A program made the position numbers and the translations under genes. From assembly GCF_000224515.1 (NCBI RefSeq), contig NZ_AGAF01000105.1, forward strand, positions 1-64,000: a DNA stretch of 64,000 bases. Reading direction: 5' to 3'. Of the stretch, positions 35,674 to 48,060 are shown in pieces. The notes under the pieces were generated by a model. That model did no database searches. It was given only the letters and a program-made list of their open reading frames with translations, and was not told the DNA's origin. Each line of letters begins with the position of its first letter. The stretch's first letter is position 1. The stretch is from Desulfosporosinus sp. OT. Lineage in GTDB: Bacteria; Bacillota; Desulfitobacteriia; Desulfitobacteriales; Desulfitobacteriaceae.

Positions 35674-36012
35674 TTATACGAGTTCGATGATTACCATTGT
35701 GGCAGCATCTCCCCGACGTAAGCCGAGTTTCATGATACGAGTATAGCCTCCCTGACGGTCAGCATATTTCGGCGCAATAGTATCAAACAATTTTGTAACA
35801 ACATCTTCGTCCATGAGATAAGCCATCGTTAAACGACGGGCAGCCAAATCGCCTTGCTTGCCAAGTGAAATCATCTTTTCAGCAATGGCATTTAGTTCCT
35901 TGGCACGTGCTTCTGTCGTTTGAATACGCTCATGTTTTAACAGGGAAGTGACAATGTTACGCAACATTGCCCCGCGATGACCCATGTTTTTTCCCAACTT
36001 GCGGTAAGCCAA
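35674..36012 (-). CDS. rplQ: 50S ribosomal protein L17 (bL17)
   Basis: 112-residue protein near the peptide exit tunnel. The conserved [37 protein letters not shown] opening is intact, and [17 protein letters not shown] closes it. It lies 26 bp after rpoA and is the last gene of the alpha operon before a strong terminator. Confidence 0.98.
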   Translation of the reverse strand: MAYRKLGKNMGHRGAMLRNIVTSLLKHERIQTTEARAKELNAIAEKMISLGKQGDLAARRLTMAYLMDEDVVTKLFDTIAPKYADRQGGYTRIMKLGLRRGDAATMVIIELV

Positions 36013-36038
36013 TTACATTCCCCTCCTTTTGCACCGAA

Positions 36039-36986
36039 TTAGTCCTCAGCCGGGCGAAATATTAAACCTAGGTCTCTGAGTTTAAATTCCACTTCTTCTA
36101 AAGACTTGCGACCAAGGTTACGCACTTTAATCATGTCTTCTTCCGTTTTTTGAGTTAACTCTTCAACCGAGTTAATTCCTGCCCTTTTGAGACAGTTATA
36201 AGAACGAACGGACAGATCAAGTTCCTCAATCGTCATCTCGAGGATTTTATCTTTGGCTTCCTCTTCTTTTTCCACCATAACCTCAACATTGTTGAGCTTA
36301 TCAGTTAGTCCTATGAAAAGGCGCAGATGATCACTCAGAATTTTGGCTGCCGAGCTGGTGGCCTCTTCTGGTGAGATACTGCCATTAGACCATGCTTCAA
36401 GAGTCAACTTGTCATAGTCCGTGATCTGACCAACCCGGGTATCCTCGACCGTATAGTTGACCTTATAAATCGGGGCAAAGATGGAGTCAATAGGGATAAC
36501 TCCAATGACATGGTCTGGCTTCTTGTTTTTGTCCGCAGAAACATAGCCACGACCGCGTTCCACCGTCATTTCCATAAATAGCCGGCCATCTTTATCTAAT
36601 GTAGCAATCTTCAAGTCATTGTTCAGAATCTCAATGTCTGGGTCACTAATAATATCAGCGGCCCTAACAACTCCTTCACCCTGAGACTCTATACGAATAA
36701 TCCGCGGCTCATCCGTATAACCTTTCAGGGCTAAGGACTTCAGATTAAGAATAATGTCTGTAACGTCTTCTAAAACGCCCGGTATTGTAGAAAACTCATG
36801 GAGCACCCCTTCGATTTTGACCGATGTCACCGCTGATCCCGGAAGAGCGGACAACAGGATGCGCCTTAAAGAATTCCCTAAGGTAATCCCATATCCCCTT
36901 TCAAGAGGCTCAACGACGAATTTAGCATAGGAGTCGTCTTCAGAACGCTCGATACACTCGATTCTGGGCTTCTCGATTTCTAACAT
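36039..36986 (-). CDS. rpoA: RNA polymerase alpha subunit
   Basis: Assembles the polymerase core and contacts UP elements and activators. The N-terminal domain ([28 protein letters not shown]..) is joined by a linker to the C-terminal domain ([34 protein letters not shown]). I set the start at ATG 36986 ([10 protein letters not shown]), nine bases after GAAGGTG, giving 315 residues; an upstream in-frame start adds an unlike 17-residue prefix. Confidence 0.98.
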   Translation of the reverse strand: MLEIEKPRIECIERSEDDSYAKFVVEPLERGYGITLGNSLRRILLSALPGSAVTSVKIEGVLHEFSTIPGVLEDVTDIILNLKSLALKGYTDEPRIIRIESQGEGVVRAADIISDPDIEILNNDLKIATLDKDGRLFMEMTVERGRGYVSADKNKKPDHVIGVIPIDSIFAPIYKVNYTVEDTRVGQITDYDKLTLEAWSNGSISPEEATSSAAKILSDHLRLFIGLTDKLNNVEVMVEKEEEAKDKILEMTIEELDLSVRSYNCLKRAGINSVEELTQKTEEDMIKVRNLGRKSLEEVEFKLRDLGLIFRPAED

Positions 36987-37055
36987 CGGTATGCACCTTC
37001 TTTCTCGAGAACTTGATATACAAACCATCCAACCCACTTGGGCAGAACGTCAACA

Positions 37056-37685
37056 TTAACGGGAGTATTTCTCCACGATGAGGTGTTCTTGGATGGGCAG
37101 TTGAATATCTTCACGAGTAGGTAGTGCGACAACAGTTCCAGCAGCAGTATTGGCATCCAAGCTCAGCCATACAGGAACAGTACGTGAACCCAGATTTTCA
37201 AGAAGTTGTTTCATCCTTGGGGAGCTCTTGCTGCCTTCTCTAACAGCAATAACTTCTCCTGCACGCACGGAATAAGATGCAATGTCAACTTTTTTACCAT
37301 TAATGGTAAAATGTCCGTGATTCACGAGTTGACGAGCTTCCGGGCGGGATGAAGCAAAGCCCAAATGGAAAATAACATTGTCTAGTCGTCGTTCCAACAG
37401 CGAGAGCAGATTTTCACCGGTTACCCCTTTACGCCGAGCTGCCTCGTCAAAATAGTGACGGAATTGTTTTTCCATAACACCGTACATACGGCGTGCTTTT
37501 TGTTTCTCTCGTAACTGAAGACCATATTCAGTGGGCTTCTTCGCACGGGCTTGGCCGTGTTGTCCGGGAGCATAGGCACGACGATCAATCGCGCACTTTC
37601 CAGTATAGCAACGCTCTCCTTTGAGGAATAATTTTAATCCCTCACGTCGGCATAAGCGACAAACTGGACCAGTATATCTAGCCAT
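37056..37685 (-). CDS. rpsD: 30S ribosomal protein S4 (uS4), zinc-binding form
   Basis: Primary 16S-binding protein and 30S assembly initiator. The N-terminus carries four cysteines ([23 protein letters not shown]), the zinc-binding C+ form. The S4 RNA-binding domain is in the middle ([30 protein letters not shown]). The start is ATG 37685 (MARYTGP), which gives 209 residues; a longer in-frame start overlaps rpsK. Confidence 0.98.
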   Translation of the reverse strand: MARYTGPVCRLCRREGLKLFLKGERCYTGKCAIDRRAYAPGQHGQARAKKPTEYGLQLREKQKARRMYGVMEKQFRHYFDEAARRKGVTGENLLSLLERRLDNVIFHLGFASSRPEARQLVNHGHFTINGKKVDIASYSVRAGEVIAVREGSKSSPRMKQLLENLGSRTVPVWLSLDANTAAGTVVALPTREDIQLPIQEHLIVEKYSR

Positions 37686-37698
37686 GATTACACACCTC

Positions 37699-38088
37699 CT
37701 ATACCCTTCTGCGTTTCGGTGGCCGACAGCCATTGTGTGGAATCGGTGTCACGTCTTTAATTAAGTTTACTTCCAAACCAGCAGCTTGTAGTGCGCGAAT
37801 AGCCGCTTCACGACCTGCACCTGGTCCTTTTACAAAGCATTCAACATCCTTTAAGCCATGTTCCATCGCAACTTTAGCACAGGTCTCGGCAGCCATCTGC
37901 GCAGCAAATGGCGTGCTTTTACGAGAACCTTTAAAGCCAAGGGAACCTGCACTGGACCAGGAGAGTGCGTTACCATGGGTATCCGTGATAGTTACCATGG
38001 TATTGTTAAATGTGGATTTGATATGAGCAATTCCACTTTCAATATTCTTACGTTCCCGGCGTTTTGTCCGGACAACTTTACGTGCCAT
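37699..38088 (-). CDS. rpsK: 30S ribosomal protein S11 (uS11)
   Basis: Platform protein of the 30S subunit; 129 residues. [46 protein letters not shown] and the RPPKRRRV ending are textbook. It lies 18 bp from rpsM and 13 bp from rpsD in the alpha operon. Confidence 0.98.
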   Translation of the reverse strand: MARKVVRTKRRERKNIESGIAHIKSTFNNTMVTITDTHGNALSWSSAGSLGFKGSRKSTPFAAQMAAETCAKVAMEHGLKDVECFVKGPGAGREAAIRALQAAGLEVNLIKDVTPIPHNGCRPPKRRRV

Positions 38089-38106
38089 CTAAGTTATCCC
38101 CCCTTA

Positions 38107-38478
38107 TTACTTTTTACGTTTTGCTCCAACAGTCTTAGCCGGACCCTTACGAGTTCGGGCATTGGTTTTCGTGCGCTGACCTCGAACTGGAAGTCCACGA
38201 CGATGGCGCAGGCCACGATAGGAACCAATTTCCATAAGACGCTTGATATTGAGGGAAACTTCGCGACGCAGGTCGCCTTCAATCTTAAACTCTTTATCAA
38301 TAACTTCCCGAAGCTTGCCGACTTCGTCTTCTGACAAGTCACGCACTCGGACATCCGGGCTTACGCCCGTTTTAGCGAGAATCTTATGTGAAGTTGGCAG
38401 CCCAATCCCATAAATATAGGTTAAGGCAACCTCTAAACGTTTCTCGCGCGGTAAGTCAACTCCAGCGATACGTGCCAT
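38107..38478 (-). CDS. rpsM: 30S ribosomal protein S13 (uS13)
   Basis: Head protein of the 30S that bridges to the 50S. The opening [25 protein letters not shown] and the ending [15 protein letters not shown] are conserved; 123 residues. The 92-bp gap to rpmJ contains a small hairpin ATTGGAG/TAAGTC/CTCCAAT (38531-38550, in RNA sense). Confidence 0.98.
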   Translation of the reverse strand: MARIAGVDLPREKRLEVALTYIYGIGLPTSHKILAKTGVSPDVRVRDLSEDEVGKLREVIDKEFKIEGDLRREVSLNIKRLMEIGSYRGLRHRRGLPVRGQRTKTNARTRKGPAKTVGAKRKK

Positions 38479-38570
38479 CTAAAATTTACACCTCCACTAT
38501 TTAAGTTCTGTATCAATATAAAATCGGTGCATTGGAGGACTTACTCCAATCAGCCGCGCAACCGAAACTT

Positions 38571-38684
38571 TTAGCCTTGTCTTTGCTTGTGTTTCGGGTT
38601 TTCACAAATGACCATGACTTTACCATGGCGACGAATAATTTTACATTTTTCACAGATCTTTTTAACAGAAGGCTTTACTTTCAC
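38571..38684 (-). CDS. rpmJ: 50S ribosomal protein L36 (bL36), zinc form
   Basis: 37-residue protein starting at [23 protein letters not shown] and ending KHKQRQG. It carries the C-x2-C..C..H zinc site, so it is the C+ form. GGGAGG lies upstream. It sits 21 bp after infA, the expected position. Confidence 0.97.
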   Translation of the reverse strand: MKVKPSVKKICEKCKIIRRHGKVMVICENPKHKQRQG

Positions 38685-38705
38685 CGTAATCCCTCCCTTT
38701 GGTCA

Positions 38706-38924
38706 TTACTTAAACCTATATGTGATTCGTCCTCGTGATAGATCATAGGGGGAAAGCTCCACCGTGACCCGATCACCGGGAAGAATCCGGATAAAGTTCA
38801 TTCGAATCTTACCGGAGACGTGTGCCAAAACCTTGTGTCCGTTCGCTAACTCAACTTGGAACATGGCATTAGGTAGTGGCTCCAAGACCTTACCTTCAAC
38901 TTCTATAACGTCTTCTTTTGACAT
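38706..38924 (-). CDS. infA: Translation initiation factor IF-1
   Basis: S1-like OB-fold protein that occupies the A site during initiation. The 72-residue form ([20 protein letters not shown].., ending [10 protein letters not shown]) starts at ATG 38924, nine bases after GAGGGG; an ATG two codons earlier is too close to that site. It lies between map and rpmJ. Confidence 0.98.
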   Translation of the reverse strand: MSKEDVIEVEGKVLEPLPNAMFQVELANGHKVLAHVSGKIRMNFIRILPGDRVTVELSPYDLSRGRITYRFK

Positions 38925-38963
38925 ACTCATTCACCCCTCCTCTGACAATCCTTTGGCACGTAC

Positions 38964-39710
38964 CTAACATCGAGTTAGAATTTCCAGGCCATTTTCCGTA
39001 ATCGCAACTGTGTGTTCGAAATGGGCCGATGGCCTTTTATCTTTCGTAACTACAGTCCAGTGATCCTTTAACGTCTGCACTTCATACGTACCCATGTTCA
39101 CCATGGGCTCAATAGCCAAGGCCATACCTACCTCGAGTCGTGGTCCCCGGCCAGGTTTGCCAAAATTAGGGATCTGGGGATCCTCATGCATGGCCCTTCC
39201 AATCCCGTGCCCAACATAATCCCGCACGACAGAAAACCCGTTCGCTTCCACATGCGATTGGACCGCGTAAGAGACGTCATAAAGACGATTACCTATCTTA
39301 GCCTGCGCAATACCCAACATCAGGGACTCTTCAGTCACCCTTAAGAGTTTCTGGAGATCGGGACTTACTTCTCCAATGGGTAAGGTCACAGCAGCATCAC
39401 CAAAATACCCGTCTATGACCGCACCGCAATCAATACTAATAATATCCCCAGATTCTAAACACCTTAAACCGGGTATTCCATGAACTACCTGTTCATTTAC
39501 AGAGGTACAGAGCGTCGCCGGGAAACCATTGTACCCTTTAAACGCTGGTATGGCGCCCTGCGCGCGGATATATTCTTCAGCCATGCGATCCAATTCAAGT
39601 GTCGTGACGCCGGGTTTTGCGAGCTCACGCATTAAGGCAAGGGTTTCACCTACGATTCGACCCGCATTACGCATCCGGCTGAATTGGTTCGCATTTTTAA
39701 GCTCAATCAT
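38964..39710 (-). CDS. map: Methionine aminopeptidase, type I
   Basis: Removes the initiator methionine from nascent proteins. Metal ligands are visible in ISIDCGAVIDGYFGDAAVT, GHGIGRAMHEDP, GMALAIEPMV and HFEHTVAIT. The length is 248 residues, without an N-terminal zinc extension. It follows adk by 5 bp with a weak ribosome site, suggesting translational coupling. Confidence 0.97.
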   Translation of the reverse strand: MIELKNANQFSRMRNAGRIVGETLALMRELAKPGVTTLELDRMAEEYIRAQGAIPAFKGYNGFPATLCTSVNEQVVHGIPGLRCLESGDIISIDCGAVIDGYFGDAAVTLPIGEVSPDLQKLLRVTEESLMLGIAQAKIGNRLYDVSYAVQSHVEANGFSVVRDYVGHGIGRAMHEDPQIPNFGKPGRGPRLEVGMALAIEPMVNMGTYEVQTLKDHWTVVTKDKRPSAHFEHTVAITENGLEILTRC

Positions 39711-39715
39711 GCCGT

Positions 39716-41654
<1,939 letters not shown>

Positions 41655-41655
41655 C

Positions 41656-42096
41656 CTATTCCACCTCTACTTTTCCACCCGCCGCAACAATCTTCTTTGC
41701 CGCGGCTGGGCTGACTTTGTCAATTTTGACAGTCAGTGCTTTGGTCAATTCTCCCGTTGCAAGAATCTTAACGCCATCTTTGACAGCCTTAATGAGGCCG
41801 CTTTCCAAGAGGCTTTCAATTGTCACTACAGTGTCATTCTCAAAACGTTCCAAATCCCGGACATTCAAAACGACAATGTTTTTCTTTGAGATATTATTAA
41901 ATCCTCGCTTCGGCATCCGGCGAAACAGTGGATTTTGTCCGCCTTCAAAACCTGGACGAACGCCGCCGCCAGCCCGCGAGTTTTGTCCTTTGTGTCCTTT
42001 ACCGGAAGTTTTACCATGTCCAGATCCAACTCCACGGCCCAAACGCTTAGGTGCATGTGTTGATCCTTCAGCAGGCTTTAGTTCATGCAGTTTCAT
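41656..42096 (-). CDS. rplO: 50S ribosomal protein L15 (uL15)
   Basis: Late-assembly 50S protein of 146 residues. [20 protein letters not shown] and the Gly/Arg-rich [22 protein letters not shown] stretch are typical. The ATG at 42096 is 10 bases after GGAGG; the GTG at 42108 overlaps that site and is rejected. Confidence 0.98.
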   Translation of the reverse strand: MKLHELKPAEGSTHAPKRLGRGVGSGHGKTSGKGHKGQNSRAGGGVRPGFEGGQNPLFRRMPKRGFNNISKKNIVVLNVRDLERFENDTVVTIESLLESGLIKAVKDGVKILATGELTKALTVKIDKVSPAAAKKIVAAGGKVEVE

Positions 42097-42114
42097 GCTT
42101 GCCCACACCTCCTT

Positions 42115-42303
42115 CTATTGAGCTTGTGTCTCTACAGTAACCAAGTGCATGCATTTATGAATCATCCCTAGAATCCCAGGGGTGTCCTCATGAACTGCAC
42201 TTGATCCGACTTTTCCTAAGCCAAGTGCTTGTAACACTTTGTGTTGTGCTTTTGAATAACCGATCGGACTCTTAGTTAGTGTCACTTTTATTTTCATGAC
42301 CAA
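42115..42303 (-). CDS. rpmD: 50S ribosomal protein L30 (uL30)
   Basis: 62-residue protein ([30 protein letters not shown]..). It lies 6 bp after rpsE and 18 bp before rplO in the normal spc order. Confidence 0.97.
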   Translation of the reverse strand: MVMKIKVTLTKSPIGYSKAQHKVLQALGLGKVGSSAVHEDTPGILGMIHKCMHLVTVETQAQ

Positions 42304-42309
42304 CCCTCC

Positions 42310-42810
42310 TTAACCTAGAACTTCTCCTACGGTCTTACCTCGGAGTTTGGCAATCTCTTCTGGACGCTTTAGAGATTTTAACGCCTCCATCGTCGCATTG
42401 ACCATATTGTGTGCGTTTGCAGAGCCTAAAGACTTCGCGAGGATATCATGCACACCAGCAGCTTCAAGTACCGCCCGAACAGCGCCACCAGCAATAACTC
42501 CAGTCCCTTTTGAAGCCGGCTTTAACAACACTTGGCCCGCACCAAACACCCCAAGAATAGGGTGTGTAATTGTGGTTCCGTGCATAGGAACACTGAAGAG
42601 GTTTTTCTTTGCATCTTCGATTCCTTTACGAATAGCCTCAGGCACTTCACCGGCTTTACCTAGTCCTGCGCCAACACGACCGTGACCGTCTCCAACCACT
42701 ACGAGCGCGCTAAAGCTGAAGCGACGTCCACCTTTAACAACTTTGGCAACACGGGCTATATGAACGACTTTTTCATTCATGTCCGACTTATTAGCTTCGA
42801 ATTTCGCCAA
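42310..42810 (-). CDS. rpsE: 30S ribosomal protein S5 (uS5)
   Basis: Accuracy-linked 30S protein with an N-terminal double-stranded-RNA-binding-like domain ([33 protein letters not shown]) and the C-terminal S5 domain ([34 protein letters not shown]). It has 166 residues and no unusual feature. Confidence 0.98.
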   Translation of the reverse strand: MAKFEANKSDMNEKVVHIARVAKVVKGGRRFSFSALVVVGDGHGRVGAGLGKAGEVPEAIRKGIEDAKKNLFSVPMHGTTITHPILGVFGAGQVLLKPASKGTGVIAGGAVRAVLEAAGVHDILAKSLGSANAHNMVNATMEALKSLKRPEEIAKLRGKTVGEVLG

Positions 42811-42837
42811 TTTGATTTTTCCCTCCTTTACTCAAGC

Positions 42838-43206
42838 TTAGAAGCTGAGTCCAGCTTCTCGTGCTGATTCCGCCAATGCTGAGATTCGGCCGTGATATAC
42901 ATTTCCTCCACGATCGAATACCACTTGCGTAATTCCTTTTTCAAGGGCTTTCTTCGCAACCAATTCGCCAACTTTTTGAGCACCAGCGGTATTCCCGCCA
43001 GATAAATCGGCAGCTTTGAACTCTGGATCGAGGGAAGAAGCAGCAACAATTGTCACACCGAGCTCATCATTGATTACTTGAGCGTAAATATGATTCAAGC
43101 TTCTAAAAACTGCCAAACGTGGTCGCTCTGCAACTCCGATAACAGCTTTACGGATGCTCTTATGCTTTTTAACGCGGATAGCTTTTCGGTCCATGCGCTT
43201 AATCAA
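42838..43206 (-). CDS. rplR: 50S ribosomal protein L18 (uL18)
   Basis: 5S rRNA-binding protein of 122 residues. [23 protein letters not shown] and [28 protein letters not shown] are the conserved parts. The 55-bp gap to rplF is the longest between 41.6 and 46 kb. Confidence 0.98.
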   Translation of the reverse strand: MIKRMDRKAIRVKKHKSIRKAVIGVAERPRLAVFRSLNHIYAQVINDELGVTIVAASSLDPEFKAADLSGGNTAGAQKVGELVAKKALEKGITQVVFDRGGNVYHGRISALAESAREAGLSF

Positions 43207-43261
43207 AGGGAACTCACTCCTTTCACGACTGGCAAGAGATTTGGCCCTTGCCTCAATTTAA

Positions 43262-43816
43262 TTACTTCTTAGCGCCCTTTTTACCGCCGGTCTTACCAAC
43301 CTTACGACGGACGACTTCGCCTTCATACCGAATTCCTTTGCCTTTATACGGTTCAGGCTCACGCTCTGAACGAACGACTGCGGCAAAAGCACCGACAAGT
43401 TCTTTATCCATCCCTTTAATTAAGATCTTATTCGGAGCAGGGACTTCAAAGTCAATTCCTTCAAAGGGAGTAAGTTCAACGGGGTGAGACTTGCCAACCG
43501 TCAAAACCAGCTTGTTTCCTTGCTTGGCAGCACGATATCCTACCCCAACCATATCTAAGCCCTTTGTGAATCCGTTCGAAACACCTTCCACCATGTTAGC
43601 GATTAAGGTGCGAGTCAAGCCATGTAAAGATCTGCTCAACGGCTCATCGTTCGGTCGACTAACAATAACTTGTTGGCCATCGACAACAATGTTCATCAAT
43701 GAATGCATTGTTCTCGTTAAGGTACCCTTAGGACCCTTAACAGTGACCACATTTTCCTCTATTTTGAAGTCCACACCACTGGGGATCCCAATGGGGCGCT
43801 TGCCAATTCTGGACAT
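43262..43816 (-). CDS. rplF: 50S ribosomal protein L6 (uL6)
   Basis: Duplicated-fold protein near the factor-binding centre; 184 residues. It begins [20 protein letters not shown] and has the C-terminal [27 protein letters not shown] motif. Confidence 0.98.
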   Translation of the reverse strand: MSRIGKRPIGIPSGVDFKIEENVVTVKGPKGTLTRTMHSLMNIVVDGQQVIVSRPNDEPLSRSLHGLTRTLIANMVEGVSNGFTKGLDMVGVGYRAAKQGNKLVLTVGKSHPVELTPFEGIDFEVPAPNKILIKGMDKELVGAFAAVVRSEREPEPYKGKGIRYEGEVVRRKVGKTGGKKGAKK

Positions 43817-43839
43817 TCACTGCACCTCCGTTGTGATAT

Positions 43840-44238
43840 CTACCAAATGTAGGAGATTACCTCTCCGCCAAGGCCCTCTTTCCGGGCTTTTTTATCTGTC
43901 ATTATCCCCTTAGATGTCGAAATCACTGCGATTCCGAGTCCACCAAGAACTTTCGGCATTTCGTCCTTCTTCGCATAAACGCGTAGTCCCGGACGGCTTA
44001 TCCGCTTTAGCCCGGTAATAACACGCTCACGGTTTGGACCATATTTCAAATACATCCGAATCACGCCTTGTTTGTCGTCGGCAATGTATTCTACATCCTT
44101 GATGTACCCTTCTGCTTTAAGCAGTTCCGCAAGCTCTTTCTTAATACGAGATGCTGGCACCTCGACTTTATCATGATAAACCATTCCCGCGTTGCGGATA
44201 CGTGTTAAAAAGTCTGCAATCGGATCTGACATTGACAC
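43840..44238 (-). CDS. rpsH: 30S ribosomal protein S8 (uS8)
   Basis: Central-domain 16S binder; 132 residues. [15 protein letters not shown] and the C-terminal [27 protein letters not shown] are conserved. In Gram-negative models S8 represses the spc operon, but no matching site could be recognised in this sequence. Confidence 0.98.
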   Translation of the reverse strand: MSMSDPIADFLTRIRNAGMVYHDKVEVPASRIKKELAELLKAEGYIKDVEYIADDKQGVIRMYLKYGPNRERVITGLKRISRPGLRVYAKKDEMPKVLGGLGIAVISTSKGIMTDKKARKEGLGGEVISYIW

Positions 44239-44266
44239 TTCAGTCGTCCCCCTTCCTTACAATGTA

Positions 44267-44452
44267 TTACCAACTGGCCTTCGTGACTCCTGGAAGTTCC
44301 CCTTTGTGAGCCAACTCCCGGAAGCAAATCCGGCAAATTCCGAATTTACGCATGTAAGCATGGGGACGTCCACAAAGCTTGCAACGGTTATGCGAACGAA
44401 CGGCGAATTTTTGTCCACGGTTTTGGCGGACAACCATTGATGTCTTAGCCAC
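44267..44452 (-). CDS. rpsZ: 30S ribosomal protein S14 type Z (uS14)
   Basis: Short zinc-binding S14 of 61 residues with [21 protein letters not shown]. The short C+ form is usual in Firmicutes. It lies 20 bp after rplE. Confidence 0.98.
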   Translation of the reverse strand: MAKTSMVVRQNRGQKFAVRSHNRCKLCGRPHAYMRKFGICRICFRELAHKGELPGVTKASW

Positions 44453-44472
44453 GCTCTTGAACCTCCTTTTCT

Positions 44473-45012
44473 CTAATCACGGTACGGCATTCCGAACCCA
44501 CGAAGCAACTCGCGCGCTTCTTCGTCCGATTTTGCCGTTGTTACAAAGACTACATCCATTCCACGAAGCTTGTCGATCTTGTCATACTCCATCTCAGGGA
44601 AGATCAACTGTTCCTTAATTCCTAAGGTATAATTTCCACGTCCGTCAAACGCTTTCGCTGAAACACCACGGAAGTCCCGAACGCGAGGTAAAGCTACGTT
44701 TAAAAGGCGATCCATAAATTCATACATCCGTTGACCACGCAGGGTAACTTTACAACCGATCGGCATCCCTTCACGTAGTTTAAATGCTGCAATGGATTTT
44801 TTTGCCCGCGTGACAATAGGTTTTTGACCTGTGATCTTCATTAAGTCTCCAAGAGCAGAATCGATCGCTTTGGAGTTTTGAACCGCTTCACCAACACCCA
44901 TATTGATTACGATTTTATCAATTTTAGGAATTTGCATGACATTTGTATAAGCAAACTTCTGCTGTAAGGCAGGAGCGATTTCGTTTTGGTATCTATCTTT
45001 CAGACGAGCCAC
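44473..45012 (-). CDS. rplE: 50S ribosomal protein L5 (uL5)
   Basis: 5S rRNA-binding protein contacting P-site tRNA; 179 residues. The conserved [45 protein letters not shown] and [24 protein letters not shown] segments are intact. Confidence 0.98.
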   Translation of the reverse strand: MARLKDRYQNEIAPALQQKFAYTNVMQIPKIDKIVINMGVGEAVQNSKAIDSALGDLMKITGQKPIVTRAKKSIAAFKLREGMPIGCKVTLRGQRMYEFMDRLLNVALPRVRDFRGVSAKAFDGRGNYTLGIKEQLIFPEMEYDKIDKLRGMDVVFVTTAKSDEEARELLRGFGMPYRD

Positions 45013-45032
45013 TGGGGTCCCTCCTTTCGCGA

Positions 45033-45401
45033 TTAGTGTTTATCCGGTAGATTCACGCCGCATTTTTTGCAGACGCGCACTTTTCCGTCTTCCGTCACCT
45101 TGACACTGACCCTAGTCACAGAATTACACTCTTGGCAGTATAACATAACATTCGAGCTGGCCATCGGAGCTTCTTTTTGAACGATGCCACCTTGAGGCAT
45201 GCTTTGAGAAGGTTTTGTATGCCGTTTGACGATGTTTGCCTTCTCAACTACCACGCGACCCTTCTTGAGAATCACATCGATGATTTTGCCTTTTTTACCG
45301 GCATCCTTACCGCTGATGACCATGACATAGTCGCCTTTTTTTACATGTATCTTATCAGGTTGTACCTTATGCTTAGTAGCAGCCACTTTCTTCACCTCCA
45401 T
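45033..45401 (-). CDS. rplX: 50S ribosomal protein L24 (uL24), zinc-type extension
   Basis: Assembly-initiator protein with the KOW segment ([21 protein letters not shown]). Its 122 residues include a C-terminal CQEC..CKKCG zinc ribbon-like tail. The N-terminus is about ten residues longer than many homologues. It lies 13 bp past the true end of rplN. Confidence 0.97.
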   Translation of the reverse strand: MEVKKVAATKHKVQPDKIHVKKGDYVMVISGKDAGKKGKIIDVILKKGRVVVEKANIVKRHTKPSQSMPQGGIVQKEAPMASSNVMLYCQECNSVTRVSVKVTEDGKVRVCKKCGVNLPDKH

Positions 45402-45414
45402 ACGTCATGGGGTC

Positions 45415-45779
45415 TTAGATAACTTCCGGTGCCAGGGATATGATTTTCATAAAATTATCACGCAGTTCGCGAGCAACTGGTCCGAAGATACGGGTTCCGC
45501 GCGGGCTTTTGTCATCTTTAATGAGGACTGCAGCATTTTCGCTAAACCGGATATATGAACCGTCTTGACGTCTAATCTCTTTTTTTGTCCGCACGATAAC
45601 AGCCTTGACAACTTCCCCTTTTTGACAACGCCCCCTGGTGTTGCTTGTTTAACGGAAGCAACGATGATATCACCAATCGATGCATATCGGCGCATTGAAC
45701 CGCCGAGTACATGAATACACATTAGCTCTTTAGCGCCTGAGTTGTCTCCAACTCTAACCCTAGTTTGTACTTGGATCAT
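45415..45779 (-). CDS. rplN: 50S ribosomal protein L14 (uL14), frameshifted
   Basis: Essential 50S protein that forms an inter-subunit bridge. The frame is normal to GGVVKKG (about residue 55), then leaves the family and stops at 45447. The -1 frame continues correctly: [20 protein letters not shown], then [20 protein letters not shown] and SLAPEVI, ending at TAA 45415. The break is in A5G4 (complement 45615-45623); one more G would give 121 residues and no anomaly. In the frame as read, A-AAG-GGG is an in-phase -1 slippery heptamer. A functional uL14 must be made, so this is a base-call error or recoding. Confidence 0.95.
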
Positions 45780-45815
45780 TCCATTTGACCCCCTTCCGAA
45801 CTAATATAACGAATT

Positions 45816-46076
45816 TTAGATGGCAATTGCTTTTTCAAGTATTTCAACGACACGCCAGCATTTATCTTTACTCAAAAGGCGAGTTTCCATGATCGAGACA
45901 GTGTCACCGATATGCGCTTCATTGTTTTCGTCATGAGCCTTATATTTTTTCGTATGAGTAATTGATTTTTTATAAATCGGGTGACGCTCAGTAATTTCAA
46001 CCGCTACAACGACAGTTTTATCCATCTTGTCGCTGACTACCTTGCCGATCCGAACTTTACGTAGGGCTCTTTCCAC
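45816..46076 (-). CDS. rpsQ: 30S ribosomal protein S17 (uS17)
   Basis: 86-residue OB-fold protein; [22 protein letters not shown] and [25 protein letters not shown] are conserved. It lies 23 bp after rpmC and 36 bp before rplN. Confidence 0.98.
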   Translation of the reverse strand: MERALRKVRIGKVVSDKMDKTVVVAVEITERHPIYKKSITHTKKYKAHDENNEAHIGDTVSIMETRLLSKDKCWRVVEILEKAIAI

Positions 46077-46099
46077 GCTAAGAAGCCTCCTTTCTCAAC

Positions 46100-46303
46100 T
46101 TAGACACGTTCAATCTTCAACTCGCGCTCGCGAAGAATCGTTTTACCGCGAGCAATACCTTTGCGAACTTCACGAATTCGCATTGGGTTATCGAGTTGAC
46201 CCGTCGCCAATTGGAAACGCAAATTAAACAGTTCGGTTTTGAAATCGTCGATTTCCTTTAATACTTCATCATTTGTCAGGTCACGAAAATCCTTAGTTTT
46301 CAT
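46100..46303 (-). CDS. rpmC: 50S ribosomal protein L29 (uL29)
   Basis: Exit-tunnel protein of 67 residues ([20 protein letters not shown].., [19 protein letters not shown]..). The ATG at 46303, after GGAGGTGAC, is clearly right; longer starts run back through rplP. It overlaps the end of rplP by 11 bp. Confidence 0.97.
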   Translation of the reverse strand: MKTKDFRDLTNDEVLKEIDDFKTELFNLRFQLATGQLDNPMRIREVRKGIARGKTILRERELKIERV

Positions 46304-46730
46304 TTGCGTCACCTCCTTCTTGATCAGCACGGGTAACGAACTTACATTTGATCGGGAGCTTATGCATAGCCAGACGCAGGGCCTCACGAGCCTGCTCCTC
46401 CGTAACGCCGTTCAACTCAAACATTACGCGACCAGGTTTCACAACTGCAACCCAGTATTCTGGTGAACCTTTACCACTACCCATCCGAGTTTCAGCTGGT
46501 TTAGCCGTAACTGGCTTATCCGGGAAAATTTTAATCCAAACTTGACCACCACGTTTAATATAACGGGTCATAGCAATACGAGCAGCCTCAATTTGGCGAT
46601 TCGTTATCCAGCCGCATTCTAAGGCCATAAGTCCGAAGTCACCAAATGTAATGGTGTTTCCGCGTGTAGCCTTACCGTGCATCCGACCACGATGTTGTTT
46701 ACGATGTTTCACTCTGGTTGGGACTAACAT
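46293..46730 (-). CDS. rplP: 50S ribosomal protein L16 (uL16)
   Basis: Binds near the A site and helps position tRNA; 145 residues. [20 protein letters not shown], and [22 protein letters not shown] are conserved. It starts immediately after the rpsC stop, which implies coupling. Confidence 0.98.
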   Translation of the reverse strand: MLVPTRVKHRKQHRGRMHGKATRGNTITFGDFGLMALECGWITNRQIEAARIAMTRYIKRGGQVWIKIFPDKPVTAKPAETRMGSGKGSPEYWVAVVKPGRVMFELNGVTEEQAREALRLAMHKLPIKCKFVTRADQEGGDANEN

Positions 46731-47393
46731 CTAGTTTCCTCCTTCCACCTGAGCGACGACCTTCTTGGCGGGAAGAACCTCACCTTTATATATCCAAACC
46801 TTGATACCAATCTTTCCATACGTAGTATTGGCTTCAGCAAAACCGTAGTCAATATCCGCACGCAGTGTGTGAAGGGGTACTTTCCCTTCATGGTACCATT
46901 CAGTTCGGGCAATTTCGGCTCCAGCCAAACGGCCGCTGCATTGAATTTTAATCCCCTGTGCACCTGTCCTCATTGTCCGGCCAACAGTTTGTTTCATTGC
47001 CCGACGGAAGGACACCCTTTTTTCAAGTTGCAAGGCAATGTTTTCTGCTACTAAGGTAGCATCCATTTCCGGCTTCTTGATTTCTACAATATTGACTGCA
47101 ACTTGTTTGCCAGTGATTGCTTCAAGTTGCTTGCGCAAGTTTTCAACTTCAGTACCACCTCGACCGATAACAATACCGGGCTTAGCTGCATGAACCGATA
47201 CTTTAACACGACTAGCTGCTCGTTCAATCTCAACTTTTGGGCATCCAGCTTGCTTGAGTTTATTTTTTACAAATGCACGGATCTTCAAGTCTTCATGAAG
47301 AAGTTCCATGTAGTTCTTGTCTGCATACCAACGGCTTTCCCAGTCCCGGATAATTCCGACGCGGAGGCCTTTGGGATTAACCTTTTGACCCAC
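46731..47393 (-). CDS. rpsC: 30S ribosomal protein S3 (uS3)
   Basis: mRNA-entry protein of 220 residues with the KH domain ([32 protein letters not shown]) and the C-terminal domain ([31 protein letters not shown]). It lies 3 bp after rplV. Confidence 0.98.
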   Translation of the reverse strand: MGQKVNPKGLRVGIIRDWESRWYADKNYMELLHEDLKIRAFVKNKLKQAGCPKVEIERAASRVKVSVHAAKPGIVIGRGGTEVENLRKQLEAITGKQVAVNIVEIKKPEMDATLVAENIALQLEKRVSFRRAMKQTVGRTMRTGAQGIKIQCSGRLAGAEIARTEWYHEGKVPLHTLRADIDYGFAEANTTYGKIGIKVWIYKGEVLPAKKVVAQVEGGN

Positions 47394-47396
47394 TGT

Positions 47397-47738
47397 TTAG
47401 CCCTCCTTCTTCTCGCCCACAACCACAGTAATGTGACTCGTCCGTTTCCGGATTTGGTCTGCACGTCCCATGGCTCGAGGCTTGATGCGTTTTAAGGTCG
47501 GTCCTTCATCCACACAAATTTCAGTAATAATCAGATCATCAACATTCATGTCATAGTTGTGTCCTGCATTAGCGACTGCTGACTTCAGCACCTTAGTCAC
47601 ATCGTCTGTGGAACCATTGGGTGTAAATTGAAGAATAGCGAACGCATCACTGATCTTTTTGCCGCGGATCAGATTGACAACCTGGCGCACCTTACGAGGA
47701 GAGATACGTACATATTTTGCCACTGCTTTTGCTTGCAT
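47397..47738 (-). CDS. rplV: 50S ribosomal protein L22 (uL22)
   Basis: Lines the exit tunnel; 113 residues. [21 protein letters not shown] and the loop containing [24 protein letters not shown], where macrolide-resistance changes map in other species, are normal. Confidence 0.98.
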   Translation of the reverse strand: MQAKAVAKYVRISPRKVRQVVNLIRGKKISDAFAILQFTPNGSTDDVTKVLKSAVANAGHNYDMNVDDLIITEICVDEGPTLKRIKPRAMGRADQIRKRTSHITVVVGEKKEG

Positions 47739-47760
47739 GTGCCTTTAACCTCCTCTCGAA

Positions 47761-48042
47761 TTAACGTAAGCCGCTGGATTTTTCACTACCAGCATGGCCC
47801 TTATAGGTGCGAGTAGGAGAAAACTCTCCCAATTTATGACCTACCATATCTTCGGTAACATATATCGGAACATGTTTCCGTCCATCGTGAACCGCAATGG
47901 TGAGTCCGACCATTTGCGGAAATATTGTTGAGCGTCTGGACCACGTCTTGATGACGCGTTTTTCACCTGATTCGTTCATCGCTTCGACACGTTCGAGTAA
48001 ACGAGATTCGACGAAAGGTCCTTTTTTTAGAGATCTGCTCAT
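47761..48042 (-). CDS. rpsS: 30S ribosomal protein S19 (uS19)
   Basis: Head protein of 93 residues; [19 protein letters not shown] and [39 protein letters not shown] are conserved. It lies 18 bp after rplB. Confidence 0.98.
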   Translation of the reverse strand: MSRSLKKGPFVESRLLERVEAMNESGEKRVIKTWSRRSTIFPQMVGLTIAVHDGRKHVPIYVTEDMVGHKLGEFSPTRTYKGHAGSEKSSGLR

Positions 48043-48060
48043 TCATGGGCCTCCTTTCGA

